Shown here piece by piece: positions 1 to 10,575 of a stretch of 64,000 bases of DNA. Under the pieces are notes generated by a model. That model made no database searches. It was not told the origin of the DNA and saw only the letters and a list, made by a program, of their open reading frames with translations. This stretch comes from Tieghemostelium lacteum (lineage: Eukaryota > Evosea > Eumycetozoa > Dictyosteliales > Raperosteliaceae): positions 62,001-126,000 of the forward strand of contig LODT01000037.1 of NCBI GenBank assembly GCA_001606155.1, read 5' to 3'. How positions within the stretch are numbered: position 1 is the first letter of the stretch; every line of letters begins with the position of its first letter. Position numbers and translations under genes: made by a program.

Positions 1-1295
1 ATAAAATATCAAAGGTAATGATCATGTAATCATTAAATATAAGAAAGTGAATAATTGAACCAGACAGTGTTCAAATATTTTATAATTTTCCCTAAACCCC
101 TTTTATCCTTTCCACAACTATTTTATCACCTCTAATTTTCAAATGAAAATTGACAAACACACCCCCACATTTTCATTTTCAAACAAAACCTCTCTTCATA
201 CATCAAACAATAACAACAACACCACAGCAGACTTTTTCTTTATAATCATCGATCAAAGGTAGAGAGAGAGTAGTTTTTTTTTAAATTATTTATTCATTTT
301 AAATTTGCAAAGGTCTGCAAATATATAAATCATCATTACAACTACAAGAAAAAAAAAAAATTTTGTTTTAAAGCATTTAAATTGTTTTACAAATTTTCCA
401 TTCAAAAAAAGGGTCAAAGTACTACTTTTACAATCTCAATTTTATTTTTAAAAAATCAATCATTTTTAAAAAAAGAACAACAACATTGTTGAACAATCTT
501 TTTTTAGGATACCAAAGAAAGTATGTTTTTTTTAAATTCACAATAGTTTTTGGAAAGTGTAAAGTAATTTAATGGGGCATGGAAAACTAAATTTAATATA
601 TTGCACATTTTGTAATTAATTTTTTTTTCTTTCCTCAAATACTACAATCGATAGTAATAATAATATTTAAAATATATAATTTAATAACCAACAGTCAAAA
701 CAGTAAATAGCAAATTTCCAATATTTATTTGTTGTTGTTTTATCTAAATTAATATAAATATTGTTATTATTATACCTTTTTGATAATCAAAACAAACACA
801 GCCTTTATTACACACATTTATTAAAATCAAAAAAGATATAGTGAGTAAGAGATATTTAAATATCATAATATCTCAATATGAAAATATTTGACGATTTAAT
901 GTTGATCCACCCCACTCTCACATACCACATATTCTTCACCCCTACATAAAAGATTATTTTTTTTTTATTGTTATGTTTATATTCCAATTTTAAAATTGTA
1001 ATCAAATCACATTTAGTTCTATTTTTATCTTGATAATAATTTTACCTTTTTTTGTTTTTCTCTCTTTTCAAATTTAAATTTTATTATTCTAGATTTAGTA
1101 TTAACAACCTTTTGTTATTATGTGAACAATAGTTGTTAAAAAAAAAAAACAACCCATTTATCAACATATATATATATTTTTTTATTAAATTAATTTATAA
1201 ACTTTAAACACAAAGAAAGAAGGAAAAATTAGAAATTAACAAAAAGGGATTAAATTATTATATAGGATCAAAAATTACAATAATCAAACAAAAAA
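1..1295. other. A+T-rich region upstream of the Toc-like GTPase gene
   Basis: No convincing coding sequence is seen on either strand. The stretch is dominated by A and T runs. C-rich strings (ACACCCCCACA near 158-168 and CCACCCCACTC near 908-918) are the reverse complement of G-box-like sites, of the kind bound by the dictyostelid factor GBF. It probably holds the promoter and 5' UTR of the gene starting at 1296; that role is inferred from position only. Confidence 0.4.
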
Positions 1296-2755
1296 ATGTT
1301 TAATATAAATCCATATAAGGTAATATTTAAATTTCAAAAAAAAACAACAATGTGTGGTAATGTTTGATTATATTAATACTTTATTATTAGAAATCCAAAT
1401 CTCCATTTTCACCAAATTCTAAAGATAAAGAAAAGGAAAAGGAAAAGGAGAAGAGTTCAAGTTCATCAAAGAAAAGTAGTTCGAGTAGCAGTAGTACATC
1501 ATCACCAAAATCACCATCAATAACATCAGTAAACACATCATCTAGCAGCAGTAGCAGAGAGAAGAAATCGTCTTCAAAGAAAGATGATAAATATGCAATG
1601 ACACCTAAACATGAAAACAATAGCCTATCTCTTACATCCATCAGTGAGATTACCAATAGCCTGACTGCAACACATACACCTACAGATACCTCCATGACTG
1701 CTGAAGATGCATCAGAAGTCGGTGAGGATTATGACCCATTTCTATCGATTCTCGAAGACCCTAACGAAGAGAGTCAAGGTGCCTCAGGAGGCATTGAAAA
1801 GGAAACTACTGAAGAACTACAAGAAATGTTGTCACTACTCAAAGGCATACAAAACGAATGTAATGTATTACTTCTAGGAAGAACAGGTGTTGGAAAATCA
1901 TCAACACTCAATACAGTCTTTGGTATTGATATACCAGTACATTCATCCGAGTCTTGTACACAAGATCCTTTTACCTACAGTCGTTGCGTAAATGGATTCA
2001 AATTGAATATCATTGATACACCTGGGTTCTTAGATTCCCAAGGTGACGCAGTGGACAGTGTCAACATGCTAAAGATACAAAGATACCTCTCTGGAAAGAC
2101 CATTCATTGCGTGCTTTTTGTAGAGAAATTCACAGAAACACGTTTTGATGGTGCACATCAATTGGTAATCAACCAATTCACTGAGAAACTCGGAGCTCAA
2201 TTATGGAGAAATGCAGCCATTGTGCTGACTTATGCAAATTCTGTACTTCCAGATTCATGTTATGACGGTTTCGATGAGGAGGATGATATAGGACCATGGA
2301 GAAAACACTATGATGAGAGAGCTGCACAATTCCGTAAATTCTTTTCCAATATTTTGGCCCAGTTGCCTCAGGATGATTATACACCTAAACAGATTCCAAT
2401 CTTTGCAATGGAGAATAGTAGACGTTGTAAAAGAAATGAACAAGGTCAGAGAGTACTCATTGATGGCTCTGCATGTCTACATAACCTCATTAATGGTCTA
2501 CTACGTATGGTTGACCCAAAAACAGCATTCTTGTTTATGGGTCACCTCAGAGCCAAAAATAAGCCAACTAAAGGACATCGTGGTGATCAAAATGATCGTG
2601 AACGTTCTATAGTTGAAAATATTACTGAAATTCTTAAACTATTTGTTGTACCACCATTTGATCAACTAGGTAAAGGTACTATTGCTAAAATCCTAGAAAA
2701 TTGGGGTAAGAAATTAGATAAATTTGGTAATTTACAGAATTTATTAAAAATCTAA
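1296..2755 (+). CDS. Toc34/Toc159-like (AIG1-type) GTPase
   Basis: Two exons are inferred, 1296-1319 and 1391-2755, with a 71 bp phase-0 GT-AG intron, giving about 462 residues. The first ~80 residues are Lys/Ser-rich (KEKEKEKEK, serine runs) and look disordered. The GTPase domain covers about residues 165-390. G1 is GRTGVGKSS and G3 is DTPGF. The G4 site reads VLTYANSVLPD where Toc proteins have LTHAxxxPPD. The block AMENSRRCKRNEQGQRVL matches the Toc159 stretch LVENHxxCRTNRAGQRVL, which separates it from immune GIMAPs. I see no transmembrane segment. In plants this family gates protein import into plastids; amoebae have none, so the role here is unknown. A start at the ATG at 1598 would also be in frame but would drop the basic tail. 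Confidence 0.75.
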
Positions 2756-3133
2756 AAGTAACCCAAAAACAAAGTAACAACAACTACTCTAAAGTAATAT
2801 TATATCTTTCTAAATATCAACTACAACTATAACAAAATTAAGGAAAACAATTCTCAAAAAACAAAACAGTACTCATCAACTTATAACATTACTATTTATA
2901 ACATTACCGTAATATCCAAAACACACTCACACAGCCTAACTTTACTCACTTTCAACTTTTAAATTATATTTAGAATTATATCTAGTTTTCCTTTTTTTTT
3001 TAAAATTTCTTTTTTATTATTATAATTATTATTATTTAGATATAAAATTACTTTAATAAAATTAATAATATTTATTATTATTTGTACATTAGAGATTATA
3101 AAGAAAACCAATGGTTTTATATATTATTATTTA
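2756..3133. other. Convergent intergenic spacer
   Basis: This holds the 3' ends of the Toc-like gene and of pex12. It is A+T-rich with AATAAA-like strings and no supported coding sequence. Confidence 0.5.
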
Positions 3134-4456
3134 TTATTGTTCAGATTCATAGATTTTTCTTAGACCTTCGATGTTGGCTGGTAAGAATGTGATTGGACAT
3201 CTAGAATATTGAGATACATATTGATGTATACAACGATAACAATAAACAAAACCACTACCACAGATGGTGGCATTAGTTCTTTTTTCTCTACATATTGGAC
3301 AGAGTGATTTGTCATCTGGGATATCCATACCATCTTTAGCCTGTTTAGGAGGTAAAGGTGGTGGAATCACAGGTAAAGTAGGTGCAGATTGTCTATTCTC
3401 TGAATACCACCATTCTAATGACTTAAACAAAAACACTGAGGCTGGTAAAATAAATTTAGAATAGTCCAATATAGAATCTAAAACCTTTACCAATGGAATG
3501 AATAGATATGGCATTGGCCAGTTTCTAACCATATTAATACGATCATTTCTACGATTGGCAATCAATTGGTTATGATTGTCAGTGTCTTGATGTGTCAGAC
3601 GTTTTAAATTGATTTTTTGAGTGTGAAGAAATGGGGTGTAAAAATTGGTGTATTCATAAAGATACAAAAGTTGGTAGAGGAAAAATAAGGATTCATAGAA
3701 TCCACTTAAAAATGGATAGACTTGAAGGAAGAATTTTCTAAATGACCGCAGTAGTTTGAGTACTACTACATGTTTTTTCAGTCTGTTCCATATAGGTTGT
3801 TGATGATGTTCGTCTAATAGAGGAGGTTGCTGATCATCTTGATGTATACCAAGTTCATTTAAAGGATCAGATTCTCTACGATATAGATCATCTAATTTAG
3901 TTTTTATATAGGGTATCAGTACTAGAAATATCAAAGATATCTTTCTATCACGATTGGTTATAGCCTCTGAATTGGAGGTCATTAAAGTCTGTTTACTCTT
4001 TCTCATCATCATTATTGATTTTCTCAATAATTCAGATTTTGATAGACCCTCTGCATCTACACCTACTGGATTTAGTAGTCTCTTTACAATATCCAGAGTT
4101 GTGCCTTTCTTATCCTCTGATTTCACTCTCTTTAAATTATAAAAGTTCTCTGAAAATGATCCTTCGTAATATTTCAAATAATGATATTCCAATAGCAATA
4201 ACATTGAATAGAAACATTCATCATAATATTTCACAATATATAAAAATTTTGAATTTCTTTGTGATAAAACCTTTAATCATTTAAATCTTCATTAGAATTC
4301 TATAGAGTCTCTATCTGTATTCCACATTTCAACAACACCTACAGTAAATATATATTTTAATGCTGGTTTAAATGAAGGCATCATTTGAAATTGTGCAAAC
4401 ATTTCAAAGAATGAAGGTCTATTTGGATCACCATTACTTAAATTAAATAAAAACAT
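3134..4456 (-). CDS. pex12: Peroxin-12, RING-type E3 of the peroxisomal import machinery
   Basis: Two exons on the minus strand: 4456-4343 and 4270-3134, with a 72 bp phase-0 intron, giving 416 residues. Exon 1 encodes RPSFFEMFAQ and ends in PALKYIFT. Exon 2 begins VLSQRN, so the join matches human PEX12 (PSIFEVVAQ, PALQHVVKVLAES). The motif GSFSENFYNLKR is strongly conserved in PEX12. The C-terminal RING (about residues 350-395) starts CPICREKR and ends SRCPIT, with the reduced set of zinc ligands typical of PEX12. With PEX2 and PEX10 it forms the peroxisomal membrane ubiquitin ligase that recycles PEX5. It is divergent from clp1 with only 87 bp between start codons. A GTG at 4234 opens a frame in exon 2 but is not the start. 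Confidence 0.93.
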
Positions 4457-4543
4457 AATTCTTGGTGTTGTGGTGTGAATTATTAAAAATTAAAAAAAAA
4501 CTGATTTTCACATTCATTTTCAATTTTCATTTTCATCACCACA
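4457..4543. promoter_or_regulatory. Bidirectional promoter, pex12/clp1
   Basis: Only 87 bp separate the two ATGs. The spacer has an A/T run and repeated TTTTCA blocks next to clp1. The promoter role is inferred from the head-to-head layout. Confidence 0.5.
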
Positions 4544-5842
4544 ATGGAACAACAACAAAATCAAACACAACAGCAACAACAACAACAACAGAATAAAATT
4601 GAAAATCAAATATATGAACTAAAGAAACAACAAGAATTAAGATTTGAAGTTGAATTTGATGTTAAAGGTACTATAAAGTTGATTGAAGGCAGTGCTGAAT
4701 ACTTTGGAACTGAGTTGTCGTTAGGTAAAACATATAAAGTTACATCAAGTAAAGGTGCAATATTTACATGGTCAGGTTGTAAGATTGAAGTCAGTGGAAA
4801 TGTAGTTTCATACATTGGACAAGAGACACCAATGTTATTATACGCAGGAATTCATAAGATTATAGATGACAAACGTACTGAGATTCTAGATAAACCTTCG
4901 GAATCAGGTCCTAGAGTGATAATAGTAGGTCCTACAGATGCTGGTAAATCGTCACTATCAAAGATGTTGATGGGTTACTCATGTAGAGAAGGTTATCAAC
5001 CGGTATTTGTGGATTTGGATCCTGGTCAAGGTAGCATTACTCTACCTGGTACTATATGTGCCTCACTTATTGATAAACCTATTGATATCGAAGAGGGTCT
5101 ATCAAACAGTGTTCCTTTTGTACTGTACTATGGACACACTTCATTAGATGTCAATCCTAGTTTGTTTAAAGCTATGATTGCATCTCTAGCTTCCAACGTA
5201 GAAAGACGTTTAGAAACCTCTGAAATTGCTCGTGCATCAGGTTTCATTGTAAATACATGTGGATGGATCGACGGACTCGGTTACCAAATACTTCTAGATA
5301 GCATACAAACTCTCAAAGCCAATATCATTGTGGTGATGGACAATGAAAAGCTGTATTCAGATTTAGCCAACCAATTTTCATCTGGTGGTGTGGTGGTTAA
5401 AAAACTTCCAAAAAGTGGGGGTGTTTTCCTACGTTCACCAGTTTTCAGAAAAAAGACTAGAATGTCTAAAATCAGGGAATACTTTTACGGAATCAATGGG
5501 GATTTGTGTCCTCATAATGTCGTAATTGAATTTAAAGATGTTGTTATATATAGAACTGGTGGTGGACCTCAAGCACCAATGTCAGCATTACCTATTGGTA
5601 CACAATCACAAATTGATCCATTACAATTATCAGAAGTCTCTCCTAATCCCGATATCATTCATTCAATACTCGCCATTTCCTATACCAAACAACCTCAAAA
5701 TATCCTCAAATCCAATGTAGCTGGATTCCTCTATGTAACTGAAGTCAACATGGAAACAAAGAAAATTACAGCTTTGGCACCATGTTCAGGTCCAATTCCT
5801 TCCAAATACTTATTATTAGGTACTCTAAAATGGTTAGAATAA
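4544..5842 (+). CDS. clp1: Pre-mRNA cleavage complex II protein Clp1
   Basis: Single exon, 432 residues. An N-terminal glutamine-rich tail (residues 2-16) precedes the Clp1 N-terminal beta domain (about 30-115). The central P-loop domain follows, with Walker A GPTDAGKSS at about 129-137 and the Walker B-like VFVDLDPGQG. The C-terminal domain runs to the end. Clp1 is part of the 3'-end cleavage factor and, in animals, of the tRNA splicing endonuclease complex, where it acts as an RNA 5'-kinase; the intact Walker A here is compatible with ATP binding. Length and order match the family. The ATG used is the first one after the divergent promoter. Confidence 0.95.
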   Translation: MEQQQNQTQQQQQQQQNKIENQIYELKKQQELRFEVEFDVKGTIKLIEGSAEYFGTELSLGKTYKVTSSKGAIFTWSGCKIEVSGNVVSYIGQETPMLLYAGIHKIIDDKRTEILDKPSESGPRVIIVGPTDAGKSSLSKMLMGYSCREGYQPVFVDLDPGQGSITLPGTICASLIDKPIDIEEGLSNSVPFVLYYGHTSLDVNPSLFKAMIASLASNVERRLETSEIARASGFIVNTCGWIDGLGYQILLDSIQTLKANIIVVMDNEKLYSDLANQFSSGGVVVKKLPKSGGVFLRSPVFRKKTRMSKIREYFYGINGDLCPHNVVIEFKDVVIYRTGGGPQAPMSALPIGTQSQIDPLQLSEVSPNPDIIHSILAISYTKQPQNILKSNVAGFLYVTEVNMETKKITALAPCSGPIPSKYLLLGTLKWLE

Positions 5843-6848
5843 AAATTTCACTTTCATTAAAAGAATGTAACAACTTAAAATAATCCATTTTAAGAACCTT
5901 CTCTTTGGTTTAGTTGTATTCATCATCATAGATAATTCTATGAAAATAATTAATTTTTATTTATTTACATTTAATAATTTTATTTTGGTTATGGCACCAA
6001 TTATTTGAGTTGATTTTTTTTTTTTTTTTTTTTAGACATTGATATGATAAAATAGTTGTAAAGATGTGTGAAGGAGATAGAGTTTTATCTACATTGAAAA
6101 TAAGATTAGATCGTAATAGTGCTAGGGTATTAGTTGTAAGATTAAAGGTTATGGTTAAATCAGATACAATGATTAAAATACATAATGAGAATAAAGAACA
6201 CATATTTAAGTATATAACAAGATTGTGGAATAGAATGATTTTGGAATCAAGAACTTCCCGATGCTTTTGAGAAATAGAAGATAGTAAATATTCATGTTTT
6301 AGTATTTTAATGAGATACAAAAGTAGATTAGATTTTTATCTAAGAATAGATAATGAACATTACCTCAAATTAATCTCTAATGTTGCAAATTATTACGAAG
6401 ATTGAATCTATTATAAAATACTCTATATTTAAAAAAAAAATCTTTGAAATAGCTACATACTGTACTCATTGTTTTATCTCATGAAATGTTTGTGGTTCTT
6501 GGGATATAACGTTGGCCAAATAGTAGTGGATCATATCTTTGTGCAAAATGTAGTTAATAATTATTCTAAATGGAATACATCACCTCCATATAATTGCGAG
6601 TATTTTTACCTGTTGTCTTTTGAGAGTGAATATAGATTGATATCAAAAGAATAGAAAACACTAAATTTTAAGAAACTTCTCTTTTGTTTGGTAGTATTCG
6701 ATATCATAGAAAACTTCCAAATATGATCATCTATTGTGCTTTTCAATAGTTCAGTACCTTGGATTTGATTATAAATACAATAATTATCAATAAATTATTG
6801 TCCAATATAAAAATTGACATAAGAACGTGCCACATAAGAAAATTTATT
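5843..6848. other. Gene-poor spacer with decayed pieces and a diverged short repeat
   Basis: No intact gene is supported. A ~51 bp segment at 5888-5938 recurs, diverged, at 6666-6717 in the same orientation; both contain TTTTAAGAA(C/A)CTTCTCTTT. Between the two copies lies the decayed reading frame listed separately. A poly-T run is at about 6017-6034. Confidence 0.4.
6064..6393 (+). pseudogene. Possible decayed gene of unknown family
   Basis: An open frame starts with MCEGDRVLSTLK, runs to a TGA at 6268-6270, and continues in the same frame for another ~40 codons (EIEDSKYSCFS to NVANYYED) before the next stop at 6391-6393. Codons on both sides look similar, which suggests one former gene with a single in-frame stop. 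I do not recognise the protein. It could also be chance open frame in A+T-rich DNA. Confidence 0.25.
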
Positions 6849-9800
6849 TTAAAATACTGGAATATCAACATAAGGAGCATTTTTGTAGAACTCAGTATTA
6901 TTAAAACTGTAGGCATTATAGGTTTGAGCATAAAAGGTGGTGGTTGGTTGAGAAGATGCAACAAAAGTAAAAATATTGGTGAAGGTAAATAAAATATTTT
7001 CTGTGTTTCTCTCTTCTTCAATTTTAACAGTAGTTAAGTTTCCAATGGATGGTGTGTAGGTTGCAGATGGGAAATCACAAAACAACCAACTATTGACAGA
7101 ACTTACGTCATGTAGGCAATTATTTTCATCTATAACATTGTTTTGACCTATTAAAGATACTTTCATATTGTTCCAAGTGTTTGGAATTTCCCCTAGTTGA
7201 CCCATAAATGAAATTAATGTAGTTCCAAGAGTAGATTGTCTAGTACCACCACTTGAAGTAACAGTAAATTGGTTAACTTTTCTAGAGTTCAAATTGAAAA
7301 AGTAAGCTTGTAAACTGCCAGATGAAATCAAACCTGGAATTGCAAGATTGGTAGCTTCATTGATAAATGGTAATTGGAAATCACATTTATACATATGGTA
7401 TTGATTTGTGAAAATTGGGAATTGTTGAGGATAAGCATTGGCAGGGTTGCATGATGATATACTAACTGAATAGGTATTGGATAAGTCATCTGTAATCTGA
7501 ATAACAGTTGTTGGGGATTGACCTGAGTTAAATGTTACATCAACAACAACATTATCCAAATTGAACGGTCCCAATATAATGGTATAGGAGCTTTGTGGAA
7601 TTGGAATTGGTGCTGCAGGAAGGATACGTAGAGTTGCATCATCCCACAATTTTTGATAGGTTTCACCATTTAGAACCCAAGTACTTGGGAAAAGAGTGCT
7701 GATTGGATTCAAATAGGAATCAATTGGAATTGGTAAGAGATCAACACTTTGAGCCCATTCACCAAATGATGTTTGAGATCCATAAGCTCCAGGAGTTCCA
7801 CCTTGAATTAAAAGGAAACTGGTTGATGTTGATTCTTCATATGCAGTTTTGATTCTATTCTCATATTCCAAACCAAAATTTAAACCACCAAAAAGATCGG
7901 CACTAATATCGATAATTGGAATGGAAACTGACATTGAGAATTCAGCAGATGCCATAAATTTAATTTCCAATTCAGATAGAGTTTCAACTGATTGTTGACT
8001 TAACGAAGTGAATTGAGACAAACTACCACCGAGAATAGATTCATTTCTGAAATGAGTACCATATTTAAGAACAAGAGCATCAAAATCACTTGGTAATAGA
8101 GCAGCTGAGAGATCATCAAGGAAAATTTGTGAAAATACTGGGTTTTGGTCCAATGAGGTTGCAAAAGATTTACAAGTTGCTGAGGTTTGTAGAATTTCAC
8201 CAGCAAACTTTTCTTCCAATTCAGTTGCAATTGCAACACCTCCAGATAGAGACATACCAATATCATCAATACCACCTAATAGATAACTGAATACACCACT
8301 AAATGTAGCTTTGGCATTGTATGTAGCTTCAATGGAAAAACTTTCAGCCATTTCTTTGGAATTTGACCAAGTTTCATGATCAATATAGAAACTGCATTCT
8401 GGTAATGGAACTACTGAAACACTTTCTGGAAGAGTGTAAACTAAACCACGATAGACATCTTGAATAGTCTTATTTACAGTTTCACCACAATATTGGAAAT
8501 CAAAAATTGGAGCTGTACCTTCTTCATTTGTTACACCACTGACTCCAAATTGTAAATGTTCAATTCCTGGTACATGCCATATTTGTTGATTTTCAATTAA
8601 TAAACCAATGGTATCAAAGCCAGTCCAGTATCCATTTGGAATGTGACCTGGAGGAGTATAGAGATCAGAACAAGTTGAACTTGGTAGAATATCAGGTGGA
8701 CTGCATGCTGGGTTATTTGGTAGACAGTTAGTAGGATCAGCAACATTTCCAAGAAATACTTTAACATCTTTTTGGCAGGTACCAGCTTCTTCTGGAATAT
8801 CCAATACACCATCACCACAAATACCTTTAGAGAAGAATTCATTTTCAATTCTAACATATTTACCTTTGGTATCAGGTGAAGCCATTTCAATTTTGAATTT
8901 TCTTACATCATTTGAGAATGAAATGATATCAATGGTTAGACGGTGTATAGATTTGGCATTCCATCTAACTCTAGTTGTAGTGTCTTCATAGGTACCTTTA
9001 GCAATAGAAACAGCAAAAGCATAGTCAACATAGAGAATTGCATCAACATTGGATCCAGTGATTCTGAAACTGTATAAACCTTTTCTTGAAGCTTTTATAT
9101 AGGTTGATATTTTACCAGCAACAGGAGAGATGTGACCAAACATAAAATTTTCAAACTCGATATCAGCAACCATAATAGGAGAAAGAGCAGTGGTAGAGTT
9201 AAATCTCTCTAATTTTGAACCAGAGATAGAGCATGAAACACAATCTTGAGGACAATTTAAACATGATTCTAGAGTTGGATCACAAACAGAATCACCACAA
9301 CTTGGAATTATAGATGAATTGTATACTGGTGGAATAAATTGAACGGTTGATAGTGGATTTACGCAGAGCTCTTTGAGATCAGAATTGGTCAATGAGCTTT
9401 TACCTTGACAAGATAAAACTGGATTGGTAGTACCTTCAAATTTCATGTTAGAATCTATGAGAATAACATCCATACTGACATTTTTACCGTTCCAAGCATC
9501 TAAATAATAGCTGTTTTGTTGAAAAACATTCTTTGAGATTGTTCCAGTACAGTTTACACATTGAAGACCACCTGAAGACATTAAATCATTAGCAATACCC
9601 AAATCGAGGATAGATGTAGACAAATCAATTTCACCGTTTTCTTGGTAAATACAAGCTCCAACAGATGCAAAATTATTGTAGAATCTCATATTTCTAATTA
9701 CAGAATTGGTATTATTGATAAACAATGCACCACCAAAGTTACCACGTAATCTATTCATGGTAAAACCATCAATTTCAAAATGTCCACCAGTTATTCTCCA

Positions 9801-10220
9801 ACCTTCCATAAACTCACAATTTATAAATGTTGAATTTAAACCTGACATAGATCTAATTTAATAAATAATTAATATTTTCTACGACTAATTAAAATTAGAA
9901 TTTAAAAATTACGTACATTAATTTTACTGGAATTGTAATATCTAAATTACAATTTTCAACTCCAGTATAATTTCCATTGTTAACAAATATAGTTAGTAAA
10001 TCACCAGTTTTATGACCATTAATTGCTCTTTTGATTGAGGAATAAGGAATCGAAGAACAATTACTTAAACAACTCGATGTCACGTCAACAAAAACTAAAT
10101 TTCAAAAATTAAAATGGTTAGAAAATGAAAATTTTTTTTATTTATAAATTAATATTTACCTGATGTGGAATTTACAAAACAAATAGATAATAATAAAATT
10201 AGAAATAATATTTGTTTCAT
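6849..10220 (-). CDS. Secreted beta-helix/PA14-like/MACPF protein (paralogue 1)
   Basis: Three exons on the minus strand: 10220-10160, 10094-9917 and 9852-6849, giving 1080 residues. Residues 1-20 form a signal peptide (MKQILFLILLLSICFVNSTS). Residues ~30-250 look like a right-handed beta-helix with repeated short N/S-rich strands. A Cys motif CGDSVCDPTLESCLNCPQDC follows at about 265, then a PA14-like segment at about 300-400 (ISTYIKASRKGLYSFRI). The MACPF domain spans about 500-800, with the signature KYGTHF at about 675 followed by LGGSLSQ. A C-terminal beta-rich region has three or four Cys. MACPF proteins can form membrane pores; activity here is unproven. It lies head-to-head with a paralogue, and the second intron falls at the same place and phase in both genes. 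Confidence 0.85.
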
Positions 10221-10575
10221 TATTATAAATTTTAAACAATGAATAAAAAAAAAAGAAAGGAATCAAAAAGATGATTTCTGAAACTCGAAAAAAATGGTGA
10301 AAAATTGGAATCAGCTTTTAGATTTTGAATTTGCAGGTAAAGTTGCAAAAAAAAGAAAGCATTTGTATTGGATAAAACAAATTTGTTAAGGTCCTAAAAA
10401 ATTTGTTTCTAATAATGAAACATTTTGTGTAACCAGCAGCGTTGAATATAGACTTTAAAAATCATTTTCGTTATTTGAAATTCCGAGCATTGTAGTATCT
10501 GGGAAGCACTTCTTTCGTTTTTGATTAAATTATTTTTTTTTTTACTTTGATTATTTTATAAATATTTAAATAGTA
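10221..10575. promoter_or_regulatory. Shared divergent promoter of the MACPF-type pair
   Basis: 355 bp lie between the two start codons. A poly-T block sits at 10531-10541, just upstream of the right-hand gene, and a mixed A run (broken by a single G) just upstream of the left-hand gene. No specific site is recognised. Co-regulation is inferred from the head-to-head layout. Confidence 0.4.
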
